Source: DASVLX01 sp035552275
Lineage (GTDB): Bacteria; Actinomycetota; Actinomycetes; Mycobacteriales; Pseudonocardiaceae
Direction: 5' to 3'
Length of the DNA stretch: 23,196 bases
Assembly: GCA_035552275.1 (NCBI GenBank)
Contig: DASZLR010000158.1
Span: 1-23,196 of the forward strand
Both the position numbers and the translations under genes were made by a program. Below, one piece after another: positions 1-7,589 of this stretch. The notes under the pieces were generated by a model, which saw nothing but the letters and a program-made list of their open reading frames with translations, did no database searches and was not told the origin of the DNA. The first letter of the stretch is position 1. Each line of letters begins with the position of its first letter.

Positions 1-57
1 GTGGCCCTCAACCCGGAGGCGCACCTGTTCCCCGGTCACTCGTCCAACGCGAGCTGA
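1..57 (+). CDS. C-terminal end of an unidentified protein (partial)
   Basis: Eighteen codons and a TGA stop remain of a rightward gene cut by the left edge. The visible tail reads VALNPEAHLFPGHSSNAS. Seventeen of 18 third positions are G or C, which matches the coding bias elsewhere and argues that this is a real reading frame and not spacer. It ends 15 bp before the stop of the convergent L,D-transpeptidase gene. No motif identifies the family, so no function is assigned. Confidence 0.45.
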   Translation: MALNPEAHLFPGHSSNAS

Positions 58-72
58 CCGGCCGGCCACCCG

Positions 73-699
73 CTACCGGATGATCTTCACCTCGTCGCCG
101 ACGTGCAGGTCGTGGAAGAACGTCTCCGCGCCCGCCCACGACATGTGGATGCAGCCGTGCGAGTACACGCCCAGGCTACCGACGTGGAACGCGTCACCTG
201 GGTAGAAGAACGTCGAATACGGCATCGGCGCGTCGTGGAACTCTTTGCTGATGTGCTTGACCTGTTGGTACAGCACGTGGAAAGTGCCGGTCGGCGTCGG
301 ATAGCTCCGGCTGCCCGGCATGATCGGGGCCTGGTAGATCACCTGGCCGCCGCGCACGATCCAGGCCCGCCGCCCGGACAGCGTCACGCACGCGCCATTG
401 GTGATGCCGCACGGGTTGCTGGCCGCCGGCGCCTGTGGAGCCGCCGGCTTGGGGGCTGTCGGTGTCGCACTGCTGGTCGGCGCTGTGCTGGTGGCACTGG
501 TTGTGGCTGAGCTGGTAGCTGACGGCGAGGTGGTGGTCGGGCCGGCGGCGCTGGTGTGGCTGGCCGCGGTGACCGCACCGGAGGTTCTGTCGCTGGCGTG
601 CGCCTCCGATGAGCAGGCGACCAGCACCACGGCCGCGGCGATGGTCGGTATCGCCAGGATGACCCGCTGGGTTCTCAGCCGTGTCGTCGCGGCCCGCAT
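73..699 (-). CDS. L,D-transpeptidase (YkuD domain) lipoprotein
   Basis: Predicted exported enzyme that cross-links peptidoglycan stem peptides (3-3 links, or related acyl transfers) outside the membrane. Residues 1-29 form a lipoprotein signal: basic N-terminus, hydrophobic stretch and a lipobox ending VLVAC, with lipidated Cys29. Residues 30-95 are a Ser/Thr/Ala/Pro-rich low-complexity linker that would span the wall. A compact YkuD catalytic domain follows, with the HVGS and YSHGCIHM motifs; Cys183 is the expected nucleophile. The 208-aa length is short, and no Ig-like domain of the large mycobacterial Ldt enzymes is visible. The ATG at 699 is preceded by an AAGGGGG ribosome site. The gene follows glpX on the same strand after 145 bp that contain a long hairpin, so it is probably transcribed separately. 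Family certain, exact reaction inferred. Confidence 0.9.
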   Translation of the reverse strand: MRAATTRLRTQRVILAIPTIAAAVVLVACSSEAHASDRTSGAVTAASHTSAAGPTTTSPSATSSATTSATSTAPTSSATPTAPKPAAPQAPAASNPCGITNGACVTLSGRRAWIVRGGQVIYQAPIMPGSRSYPTPTGTFHVLYQQVKHISKEFHDAPMPYSTFFYPGDAFHVGSLGVYSHGCIHMSWAGAETFFHDLHVGDEVKIIR

Positions 700-730
700 G
701 GTGCCCCCTTCATCCCGGTTCGTCCCCGGG

Positions 731-783
731 CGTCACTGTCAACAACCGCCATCACACGATGGCGACACTTGTTGATAGTGACG
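731..783. repeat. Long imperfect inverted repeat between glpX and the L,D-transpeptidase gene
   Basis: Outer arms CGTCACT (731-737) and AGTGACG (777-783), then TCAACAA (739-745) and TTGTTGA (769-775), are perfect complements separated by one G/T mismatch that could wobble-pair in RNA. An inner stem CGCCAT (747-752)/ATGGCG (759-764) closes a 6-nt loop. It begins 62 bp past the glpX stop and lies 32 bp or more before the L,D-transpeptidase start. No U-run follows, so it could be a glpX terminator without a U-tract or a dyad operator for the downstream gene. Confidence 0.55.
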
Positions 784-844
784 CCTCGGCACGGGTTCCG
801 TTGTCCCGGCAGCCGATCTTCCAGGTTACGATCCGGTGGCCGGC

Positions 845-1915
845 TCAGGGCAGCGGCGGATATCCACTCGTCTGGCCCGTGCGGTCGAAATCGACGGTGG
901 AGTATTCGCGTAGCTTGTTCAGCCGGTGGAAGCCGTCGATCATCCGCACCGTGCCGGACTTGGACCGCATCACGATCGACTGGGTGGTGCAGCCGCCGGA
1001 CCGGTAGCGCACTCCACGCAGCAGATCGCCGTCGGTGATCCCGGTCGCGCAGAAGAACACGTTGTCACCGCTGACCAGATCGTTGGTGTCCAGCACCCGA
1101 TCCAGGTCGTGCCCGGCGTCCAGCGCCTTGCGCCGCTCCTGGTCGTCCTGGGGCCACAACCGGCCTTGGATCGCGCCGCCCATGCACTTCAGCGCGCAGG
1201 CCGCGATGATGCCTTCGGGTGTGCCGCCGATGCCCACCAGCATGTCCACGCCGGTGTCCGGCCGCGCGGCGGAGATCGCGCCGGCCACGTCGCCGTCGGA
1301 GATGAATCGGATCCGGGCGCCGGCCTGCCGCACTTCACTGATCAACTGCTTGTGCCGGGGCCGGTCCAGGATGCACACGGTGACATCGGACACGTCGCCC
1401 TGCTTGGCCTTGGCCACCCGGCGAATGTTCTCCCCGACCGGCGCGGCCAGGTCCACCACGTCCGCCGATTCCGGCCCGACCGCCAGCTTCTCCATGTAGA
1501 ACACCGCCGACGGATCGAACATCGCGCCGCGCTCGGTGACCGCGAGCACCGCGATGGCGTTGAGCATGCCCTTGGCCATCAGGGTGGTGCCGTCGATCGG
1601 GTCCACCGCGACATCGCAGTCCGGGCCGTCCCCGTTGCCGACCTGCTCTCCGTTGTAGAGCATCGGCGCGTTGTCCTTCTCGCCCTCGCCGATCACCACC
1701 ACACCGCGCATCGAGACGGTACCGATGAGCTTGCGCATCGCGTCGACCGCGGCGCCGTCGCCGCCGATCTTGTCGCCCCGGCCGACCCAGCGCCCGGCGG
1801 CCATCGCCGCGGCCTCCGTGACCCGCACCAGTTCGAGGGCGAGGTTGCGATCCGGCGCCTCCGGCTGCCTGCTGGTCGAGGATGTTCCGTCGACCGCGCG
1901 GTCCGAGGTGTTCAT
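845..1915 (-). CDS. glpX: Class II fructose-1,6-bisphosphatase
   Basis: Cytosolic gluconeogenic enzyme hydrolysing fructose-1,6-bisphosphate to fructose-6-phosphate. The 356-aa product shows the metal-binding class II signatures GEGEKD (residues 76-81) and DPIDGTT (105-111), plus the C-terminal GIGGTPEGI stretch. The first ~25 residues are a variable polar tail typical of actinobacterial GlpX. The ATG at 1915 has a strong AGGGAGG ribosome site 6 nt upstream, which decides the start. It is transcribed divergently from the DUF4245 gene, with about 110 bp between the starts. The same divergent pair exists in Mycobacterium tuberculosis (Rv1099c/Rv1100, from memory), where GlpX is the main FBPase. 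Nothing is missing or broken. Confidence 0.96.
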   Translation of the reverse strand: MNTSDRAVDGTSSTSRQPEAPDRNLALELVRVTEAAAMAAGRWVGRGDKIGGDGAAVDAMRKLIGTVSMRGVVVIGEGEKDNAPMLYNGEQVGNGDGPDCDVAVDPIDGTTLMAKGMLNAIAVLAVTERGAMFDPSAVFYMEKLAVGPESADVVDLAAPVGENIRRVAKAKQGDVSDVTVCILDRPRHKQLISEVRQAGARIRFISDGDVAGAISAARPDTGVDMLVGIGGTPEGIIAACALKCMGGAIQGRLWPQDDQERRKALDAGHDLDRVLDTNDLVSGDNVFFCATGITDGDLLRGVRYRSGGCTTQSIVMRSKSGTVRMIDGFHRLNKLREYSTVDFDRTGQTSGYPPLP

Positions 1916-2026
1916 GTGCGCCTCCCTGGTCAGTGCGATTACCCGGAATACTCCCAGACCAATCGGTCAGGTGACGAGCCGCGGAACGACCGGTGACCTG
2001 TGAGGCGGCGATACGGACCTGCGACG

Positions 2027-2767
2027 ATGGACGGCGTGACGGAAAGCACGACCGGCTCGCCACAGGACGCCGAGCCCGAGAACACCGAATCCGCGCGCCC
2101 ACCGGCCGCCGGGTCAGCCACGGGGCCGGCAGCCGAGCCACCTGCTGAGCGGACTCCAGCGCGGACTCCCGCGCCGGCTGCTGGACGGGCTCGGCTGGGG
2201 CTGCGGGACATGCTGTTCTCGATGATCGCGCTCGCCCTGCTCGTGCTGGCCCTCACCGCGATCACCAAGTCGTGCTCGTTCAGCCCCGGCGGACCGTCGA
2301 CCAGCGGCGCGGTCGTCCCGACCGTGGACGTGCCCAATGAGTTTCGGACCGATGCCCGCGTGGTCGGGTTCCCACTGCGCCAGCCGGCGGTGCCGACCGG
2401 GTGGCGGGCCAACTCGGCGTCGGTCGGCACCGTGGCCACCGCTGGCGGCGGGCAGGCCAGTGCGATGCAACTGGGGCTGATCACCCCGGCCGGGCACTAT
2501 CTGGCGACCATTCAGTCCAATGCGGACACCGCTGATCTGGTGCGGCATACAGCCGGGATAGCGTCGGACGCCACGGTCGCGGCGCAGGGTGCGACCGTGC
2601 TTGACGGCACCACCTGGACCAGCTATCCGGGTGTGCGCGACGAAGCGGCCTGGGTGGCCGATCTCGGTTCGGTCCGGCTGCTGGTCACCGGCGACGGCAC
2701 CCCAGCCGAGTTCCGGGTGCTGGCCGCGGCCGTCCGGTCGGCCCCGATCGTGCCGGCCGGGCACTGA
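2027..2767 (+). CDS. DUF4245 membrane-anchored protein
   Basis: Protein of unknown function, about 246 aa. Residues 1-58 are a Pro/Ala/Glu-rich disordered cytoplasmic tail. Residues ~62-80 form one transmembrane helix (MLFSMIALALLVLALTAI). The remaining ~165 residues are a predicted extracytoplasmic domain with the VGFPLRQPAVPTGWRANSAS region characteristic of DUF4245. The position, divergent from glpX, supports the assignment because DUF4245 genes sit there across actinobacteria. The start is uncertain: ATG 2027 and GTG 2036 are in frame, a GTG also exists at 2000, and none has a clear ribosome site. The tail is convergent with xseB 30 bp away. The long acidic/proline N-terminal tail is longer than I would expect. 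Confidence 0.8.
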   Translation: MDGVTESTTGSPQDAEPENTESARPPAAGSATGPAAEPPAERTPARTPAPAAGRARLGLRDMLFSMIALALLVLALTAITKSCSFSPGGPSTSGAVVPTVDVPNEFRTDARVVGFPLRQPAVPTGWRANSASVGTVATAGGGQASAMQLGLITPAGHYLATIQSNADTADLVRHTAGIASDATVAAQGATVLDGTTWTSYPGVRDEAAWVADLGSVRLLVTGDGTPAEFRVLAAAVRSAPIVPAGH

Positions 2768-2797
2768 TCGCGAGCGATCGTCTCGTTGTGGCTGGCT

Positions 2798-3073
2798 TCA
2801 TGACCGTTCGTCGGCCGGCGCGGTCTCCACGGCTTCGACCCGCGCCAGCGCCGACTCGACCCGTTGCCGGGCGCCGGCGAGGTGCCGTTCGCAGATCCGC
2901 GCCAGCGCCTCGCCGCGTTCCCATAGAGCCAGCGAGTCGTCCAGCGACAGGCCGCCCGCCTCCAGGGTGCGGACCACCTGCATCAGCTCGTCCCGAGCCG
3001 CCTCGTAGCCGACGGCGGCCAACTCGCCGGCCTGCTGATCGCTGCTGTGCTGATCTCTGTCTTGGTCCGTCAT
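2798..3073 (-). CDS. xseB: Exodeoxyribonuclease VII small subunit
   Basis: Small subunit of ExoVII, the ATP-independent nuclease that degrades single-stranded DNA into oligonucleotides during mismatch and recombination repair. Several XseB copies bind one XseA. The 91-aa protein carries the helical-hairpin signature: GYEAARDELMQVVRTLEAG followed by LSLDDSLALWERGEAL and a C-terminal helix with CERHLAGARQRVE. The first ~20 residues are polar and disordered. The ATG at 3073 overlaps the stop of the upstream unknown gene (ATGA), implying translational coupling. It is the last gene of the lipid-droplet protein > xseA > unknown > xseB operon, and one extra gene separates it from xseA. Confidence 0.94.
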   Translation of the reverse strand: MTDQDRDQHSSDQQAGELAAVGYEAARDELMQVVRTLEAGGLSLDDSLALWERGEALARICERHLAGARQRVESALARVEAVETAPADERS

Positions 3074-3531
3074 CCCGTGTTGATCCGACTCGGTTTCTCC
3101 GGTGCCCGGTCCTCGGGCCTGGCTCGCACGCTGACCAGCGCGGTCGCGACCGCCTGGTCGTAATCGGCTAGCGCCTCGACAAACTCCTCACCGTCACCAT
3201 CGCGGATCGCCTCCGCCACCTGTGTCTCGGCTCCCGCCACCCGGACCCGATGCGGCGAGGTCGCGCCGAACCAGCACTGGGCGCCGACGTAGATCGACGC
3301 CGCCTCGGTGAGATCGCGCAGCCGGAACGTCAGCACCCGACGTGCTGGCGCATCGCAGCCGGCGAGCAGTGCCGTCCAGCACTCGCCAGCCGCCCGATCC
3401 GCGGTTTCCGCGTGCCGGCGTAACGCCTGCGCGTCGTTTCGTTGGGTTGGCGCGGTCGACCCATTCGCCGCGGTGCGGGCGGCGGACACCGCCAGCGGCA
3501 GGAATGTGGGCTCGCGCCCGGTCATGCCCAT
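3070..3531 (-). CDS. Unknown protein encoded between xseA and xseB
   Basis: A 153-aa protein that I do not recognise. It has no signal peptide or membrane segment and looks mainly helical, with Ala/Arg/Glu-rich segments (residues ~25-90 and ~105-140) and a short basic tail ending EKPSRINTG. It has three cysteines and no obvious catalytic motif. Third positions are strongly G/C. The ATG at 3531 has an ideal GGAGG site 6 nt upstream; a second ATG lies two codons later. The stop overlaps xseB by ATGA, and xseA ends 53 bp upstream, so it is embedded in the ExoVII operon. That position suggests a link to ExoVII or DNA metabolism, but nothing in the sequence shows one. Confidence 0.75.
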   Translation of the reverse strand: MGMTGREPTFLPLAVSAARTAANGSTAPTQRNDAQALRRHAETADRAAGECWTALLAGCDAPARRVLTFRLRDLTEAASIYVGAQCWFGATSPHRVRVAGAETQVAEAIRDGDGEEFVEALADYDQAVATALVSVRARPEDRAPEKPSRINTG

Positions 3532-3584
3532 CGGTCACCTCCCATCCGTTTCTCCATCATTGGCCAGTTCTTCTCTCCTACGCT

Positions 3585-4901
3585 TCAGTCCGGCGGCGTC
3601 GCGACGACCGCGGCGTGTGCTGCTCCGTCAACGACCCGGATCCGGATCTTGGTTCCCGGTTCGAGCTGATCGGCCGACCGCACCACGCCGTCCACGCCGT
3701 CCGCTCCGTCCACTCCGACAAGCTGCACAACGGCGTAACCCCGGGCCAGCGTCGCCGCCGGCCCCAGCGTCGCCAGCCGCGACGCGGTCGCGGCGAGCGT
3801 GGTGCTTTCGGTGGTCAGGAGGGAAAGCATCGCACGCCGGGACCGCTCGCGCAGCGTCCTTCCGTCCTCTGCCCTCCGATCGAGTGGCGCGAGCGGGTCG
3901 GCGAGCACCGGCCGGCTGCGGAGGGCGTCGAGCAATCGATATTCCCGGTCCACCCACCCGTGCAAGGCCCGGCGGCCGCGATCACGCAGGGCAGCGATCC
4001 GGTCGGCCTCCTCGGCCACGTCGGGGACCACGGTCTTGCCCGCGTCGGTGGGCGTCGAGCAGCGCCGGTCGGCGACGTGATCGAGTAGCGGAGTGTCCGG
4101 CTCGTGGCCGATCGCGCTGATGACGGGCGTGCGGCAGGCGGCGACGGCGCGGCACAGCGCCTCATCGGAGAATGGCAGCAGATCTTCGACGCTGCCGCCA
4201 CCTCGGGCCATGACGATCACGTCGACGTCAACATCTTTGTCCAGAGTGGACAACGCGGTCATCATCTGCGGGACGGCCGGGGCGCCCTGAACGGCCACAT
4301 TGACCACCCGGAACCGCACCGCCGGCCACCGGGCTCGGGCGTTGGTCAGCACGTCCCGTTCGGCCGCCGAGGCGCGGCCGGTGATCAGACCCACGGTCCG
4401 GGGCAGGAACGGCAGCGGCCGTTTGCGGGCTGGATCGAACATGCCCTCGGCGGCCAGCAGCCGGCGCAGCCGTTCGATCCGGGCCAACAGCTCGCCGATG
4501 CCGACCGCGCGGATCTCGTCCACCCGCAGGCTCAGCGTGCCACGGCCCACGTAGAAGGCCGGCCGGCCGTGCACCACGACCCGGCTGCCCTCGGTCAGCA
4601 CCGGCTGCGCGTCCCGCACCAAACCTGCCGCGCAGGTCAGCGTCAGCGAGATGTCCGCCGACGGATCACGGAGCACGACGAACGCGGTGTTGGTGCCGGG
4701 CCGGGCCGAGATCTGGGTGATCTGGCCCTCCACCCAGACCGCGCCCAGCCTGTTGATCCAGTCCGCGATCTTGCGTGCCACGGTGCGGACCGGCCAGGGC
4801 GATTCGACACTGGTCGGCCCGGCCGACCCGGACCCACCGGATCCCCCGGATGCTGCTGTCGCGTGGGGGCCAGTTCCGGACGGTTCCCTCGCGGCGGTCA
4901 C
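3585..4901 (-). CDS. xseA: Exodeoxyribonuclease VII large subunit
   Basis: Catalytic subunit of ExoVII. Residues 1-30 are a Gly/Ser/Pro-rich leader. Residues ~33-130 form the OB-fold that binds single-stranded DNA (SPWPVRTVARKIADWI through VWVEGQITQISARPG). The nuclease core follows, with GLITGRASAAERDVL, VIVMARGGGSVEDLLPF, PVISAIGHEPDTPLLD and DRRCSTPTDA, all hallmarks of the family. A coiled-coil arm and a C-terminal strand segment (ARGYAVVQLVG) complete it. At 438 aa it is near the usual length. The GTG start at 4901 overlaps the stop of the lipid-droplet protein gene (GTGA). Its partner xseB lies downstream, separated by one unknown gene. Confidence 0.96.
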   Translation of the reverse strand: MTAAREPSGTGPHATAASGGSGGSGSAGPTSVESPWPVRTVARKIADWINRLGAVWVEGQITQISARPGTNTAFVVLRDPSADISLTLTCAAGLVRDAQPVLTEGSRVVVHGRPAFYVGRGTLSLRVDEIRAVGIGELLARIERLRRLLAAEGMFDPARKRPLPFLPRTVGLITGRASAAERDVLTNARARWPAVRFRVVNVAVQGAPAVPQMMTALSTLDKDVDVDVIVMARGGGSVEDLLPFSDEALCRAVAACRTPVISAIGHEPDTPLLDHVADRRCSTPTDAGKTVVPDVAEEADRIAALRDRGRRALHGWVDREYRLLDALRSRPVLADPLAPLDRRAEDGRTLRERSRRAMLSLLTTESTTLAATASRLATLGPAATLARGYAVVQLVGVDGADGVDGVVRSADQLEPGTKIRIRVVDGAAHAAVVATPPD

Positions 4902-5611
4902 CTGGTCGCGCGCACGTTGGCGATCCGGCGGGCCAACATGCCGGTGAACTCCGGCCGGTTGGCGTGGGCACGTTCGTAGTGCAGCAGCAGCTCCAGTTCC
5001 GGGATGCTCAGCCGGCGCAGCCGGGCCCGCAGCCGCGGCACCGTCAACTCGGGATAGTTCGACAGGGGCGGCGGCAAGTCATCCGCCGTCTCATGGGCGT
5101 CTGCCATCGCACGGGCATCGGTTGTGTCATCAGCGGGTTCGGCCTCGACTGCGTGGTCGGAATCCGCTGGGTGGCCCGAATCGTCGGCTGGATCCGCGGA
5201 CCGATTGTCCAGTTCGGTCTCGTCCAGTTCGGTCTCGTCCAGATCGGCTACCGCCGCCAGGGTCACCGTGTCGAATCGCGACCGCGCGCCGTTCGCGGTG
5301 GCCGACGCCAGCCCGGCGCCGGTGCCACTGTGGCCGCCGGCGGTGCCGTTGGCGCCGGCCGAACCGGGATCGTCCTCATCGAACCGGGCCCATTCCGGCG
5401 CCTCCTCGATCGGACGCAGACCGGCCAGCAGATCGTCGCCCCTGATCGCCAGCTCGGTGACCTGTTGCTGCACCCGCATCGACAGCTGCAATGCCTGGCT
5501 GACCATGGTCACCGGCAGTTCGGCCAGCTTCTCGGGCAACCGGCGCGCCTGGTCGACGGCTGTGACCGCGAGACCGGCGGCGATCCGCATCGGCAGCGGT
5601 AGTGGCTTCAT
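4898..5611 (-). CDS. Lipid droplet-associated protein (Rv1109c-like)
   Basis: Actinobacterial protein named for association with triacylglycerol droplets. Residues 1-62 form a conserved region (MKPLPLPMRIAAGLAVTAVD..., PVTMVSQALQLSM) that could make amphipathic helices for lipid surface binding. Residues ~70-180 are acidic, Gly/Asp/Ala-rich and probably disordered, including the repeat DETELDETELD encoded by a 15-bp duplication. Residues ~185-237 form a conserved C-terminal module (NYPELTVPRLRARLRRLSIPELELLLHYERAHANRPEF). It heads the leftward operon into xseA with a GTGA overlap and diverges from ispH across 122 bp. The same neighbour order is known from mycobacteria. The biochemical role is unknown, and the link to ExoVII is positional only. 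Confidence 0.85.
   Translation of the reverse strand: MKPLPLPMRIAAGLAVTAVDQARRLPEKLAELPVTMVSQALQLSMRVQQQVTELAIRGDDLLAGLRPIEEAPEWARFDEDDPGSAGANGTAGGHSGTGAGLASATANGARSRFDTVTLAAVADLDETELDETELDNRSADPADDSGHPADSDHAVEAEPADDTTDARAMADAHETADDLPPPLSNYPELTVPRLRARLRRLSIPELELLLHYERAHANRPEFTGMLARRIANVRATR
5207..5247. repeat. 15-bp tandem repeat in the lipid-droplet protein gene
   Basis: Two exact copies of GTCCAGTTCGGTCTC (5207-5221 and 5222-5236) are followed by a partial third copy with one change (5237-5247). Because the unit is a multiple of three, it adds the acidic repeat LDETE/DETEL to the disordered middle region without shifting the frame. Copy number could vary between strains. Confidence 0.85.
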
Positions 5612-5720
5612 GCCATCTAGCCTGCCGCAGTCCGGCCCGGAAACCCAGTGTTACGCACCGGATGGGCGTGCCGAACGCGGACGACACGAGTGGCGGACGT
5701 CAGCGGGCGGGGCTCGCCCG

Positions 5721-5726
5721 TACGCT
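5721..5726 (+). promoter_or_regulatory. -10 hexamer of a predicted leaderless ispH promoter
   Basis: TACGCT matches the actinobacterial TAnnnT -10 consensus and ends 7 nt before the ispH ATG. Transcription would start at or next to the start codon. No ribosome-binding site precedes that ATG, which agrees with a leaderless message. No convincing -35 element is seen. Confidence 0.6.
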
Positions 5727-5733
5727 GGAACCC

Positions 5734-6753
5734 ATGACGGCGTCCATCCCGGCTACCGAGACCGACGACACCGAATCGGCGCGTGCGGCCGGCGACACCC
5801 GCCCCCGACGGGTGCTGCTGGCCCGGCCGCGTGGCTACTGCGCGGGCGTGGACCGCGCGGTGATCACCGTGGAGAAGGCACTGGACACCTATGGGGCGCC
5901 GGTGTATGTCCGCAAGGAGATCGTGCACAACCGGCACGTGGTGGACACCCTGTCCCAGCGGGGCGCGATCTTCGTGGACGAGTTGGACGAGGTGCCCGAA
6001 GGCGCACTGGTGGTGTTCTCCGCGCACGGCATCTCGCCGGCCGTGCACGCCCAGGCCGCCGAGCGCGAGTTGCGCACCATCGACGCCACGTGCCCGCTGG
6101 TCACGAAGGTGCACCAAGAGGTCAAGCGGTTCGCCAGGGACGACTACGACATCCTGCTGATCGGCCACGCCGGCCATGAAGAGGTCGAGGGCACCACTGG
6201 CGAGGCCCCTAGCCGGGTGCAGTTGGTGGACCGTCCTGAGGACATCGACGCGGTGACCGTGCGCGATCCCGACAAGGTGGTCTGGCTGTCGCAGACCACG
6301 CTGTCCGTGGACGAGACCATGGACCGGGTGGACGCGCTGCGAGAGAAGTTCCCCACGCTGAGCAACCCGCCCAGCGACGACATCTGTTACGCGACGCAGA
6401 ACCGCCAGGTCGCGGTCAAGGCGATGGCTGCGGAATGCGACCTGGTGATCGTGGTCGGCTCGCAGAACTCTTCCAACTCGAAGCGACTGGTCGAGGTCGC
6501 GCTTCAGGCCGGCGCCCGGGACGCGCATCTGGTGGACTACGCAGCCGAGATTGACGAGGCCTGGCTGGCCCCAGCCGGGACCGTCGGCGTGACCAGTGGG
6601 GCCTCGGTGCCTGAGGTATTGGTCCAGGAGGTCCTGGTGTTCCTCGACGAGCGCGGGTGGTCCGACGTCCAGGAAGTCACCACGGCGAACGAGAAGATCA
6701 CCTTCGCGTTGCCTCGCGAACTGCGCAAGGACCTCGGCGGCGCGAGCTCCTAG
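5734..6753 (+). CDS. ispH: 4-hydroxy-3-methylbut-2-enyl diphosphate reductase
   Basis: Last enzyme of the MEP isoprenoid pathway, reducing HMBPP to IPP and DMAPP with a [4Fe-4S] cluster in the cytosol. The 339-aa protein has the three cluster cysteines: Cys36 (RGYCAGV), Cys120 (ATCPLV) and Cys218 (DDICYATQNRQ). Active-site residues are His65, His98 (SAHG), His148 and Glu150 (GHEEVEG), and the NSSNS loop sits near residue 245. The open frame runs 44 codons further upstream, but the family starts at ATG 5734, just after a TACGCT -10 element. The stop TAG overlaps the stop of convergent DUF6542 in the sequence CTAG. Synteny matches the second lytB/ispH gene of M. tuberculosis (Rv1110). Confidence 0.96.
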   Translation: MTASIPATETDDTESARAAGDTRPRRVLLARPRGYCAGVDRAVITVEKALDTYGAPVYVRKEIVHNRHVVDTLSQRGAIFVDELDEVPEGALVVFSAHGISPAVHAQAAERELRTIDATCPLVTKVHQEVKRFARDDYDILLIGHAGHEEVEGTTGEAPSRVQLVDRPEDIDAVTVRDPDKVVWLSQTTLSVDETMDRVDALREKFPTLSNPPSDDICYATQNRQVAVKAMAAECDLVIVVGSQNSSNSKRLVEVALQAGARDAHLVDYAAEIDEAWLAPAGTVGVTSGASVPEVLVQEVLVFLDERGWSDVQEVTTANEKITFALPRELRKDLGGASS

Positions 6754-7589
6754 TAGTCGTCGTTGCGGCGGCGCGGTGGTTCGCGTCGTGGGTTCCGCTC
6801 GCGCGGGACCTGGCCGCGTCCGCGTCCCCGTTCGGGCTGGCCTCGTCGTTCGCCCTGGTCGGCGCGGCCGGGCTGATCCCCGCGTGGGCTGCCGGCCGAC
6901 CGGCCCCTGGCCGGATTGGCCCGAGTCCGATCGCGCTGATTCGCCCGATCAGGCGTGGCGCGGTCCTGGGCCGCACGATCCTGGGCGGCCCGGGGTGCTC
7001 CGGCCGCTGACCGACGGGCGACCGGGTTGGCTCCGCGATCCCGCTCCCGATCGCCGGCTCGCCGTCCGCCGTCCTCCGGCCGGGTGCGCGGCCGCACCGA
7101 GGTCCGGTTTTCGGAACGGTTCTCGTCGGCTCGGTGCGGCGACCGCTGGGTCGCCAGCCGGATACCGCCGATCACCACGGTGAGGCCGGTGGCGATCGCC
7201 ATGGTGGGAAACGCGTTGATCAACGGCGTGCCCACGGCGAGCGCCTTCGCGGTCAGCCCGCCGCTCGGCGATTTGGTGAGCAGCACCACCAGCGGCACGG
7301 TGATCACCAGCACCAGCGGCGGCTGCACGATCGGGCCGAAGATGTTGCGCCGCCGCACCAGGCAGACCCCGGCCACGCAGCCGATCACGTACCCGCCTTC
7401 GAAGAGCGTGCTGAGCGAGCCGTTGGCCACCATGTCGGCCACCGCGCCCACAATGGACACACCCAGCGCGATCAGCACGGCCACCCACCAGGCCACCCCC
7501 CGGGTGGAACCGAAGGCGGAGCGATCCCCCCACGAGATCTCGTCGGACGCGTCCACATCGTCCTCGCGATCGCGGGTCGTCGCTGTCAC
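6750..7589 (-). CDS. DUF6542 integral membrane protein with Arg-rich tail
   Basis: Membrane protein of unknown function, 279 aa. Residues 1-30 are acidic and cytoplasmic. Four predicted transmembrane helices lie at about 32-54, 62-79, 88-105 and 118-141, with the conserved loop RRRNIFGPIVQPPLVL at 79-94. Residues ~150-279 are a highly charged, Arg/Gly/Pro/Asp-rich disordered tail ending RRRNDDY, which could bind nucleic acid or acidic partners (inference). The start GTG 7589 is chosen because it overlaps the TGA of an upstream smORF (GTGA) and has GAGGTG a few bases upstream; the longer frame to 7739 lacks coding bias. It sits between ispH and the repair block, matching Rv1111c. Confidence 0.85.
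   Translation of the reverse strand: MTATTRDREDDVDASDEISWGDRSAFGSTRGVAWWVAVLIALGVSIVGAVADMVANGSLSTLFEGGYVIGCVAGVCLVRRRNIFGPIVQPPLVLVITVPLVVLLTKSPSGGLTAKALAVGTPLINAFPTMAIATGLTVVIGGIRLATQRSPHRADENRSENRTSVRPRTRPEDGGRRAGDRERDRGANPVARRSAAGAPRAAQDRAAQDRATPDRANQRDRTRANPARGRSAGSPRGDQPGRADQGERRGQPERGRGRGQVPRERNPRREPPRRRNDDY

Noticed and set aside
1..57. Naming the left-edge fragment as a PhoH- or fumarase-type gene from neighbourhood
   Set aside because: Eighteen residues give no diagnostic motif, and synteny alone is not enough.
737..742. Minus-strand TTGACA as -35 box of the L,D-transpeptidase gene
   Set aside because: A perfect hexamer, but no -10 match lies 16-19 nt downstream; it is more simply part of the dyad arm.
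926..1996. 356-codon plus-strand frame opposite glpX
   Set aside because: Mirror frame of a clear FBPase gene; the Arg/His-rich product has no family features or ribosome site.
2766..2779. GATCGC-GA-GCGATC palindrome between DUF4245 and xseB
   Set aside because: Only 6 bp with a 2-nt centre and no U-run; such GATC/CG palindromes are frequent by chance in this DNA, so I do not call it a terminator.
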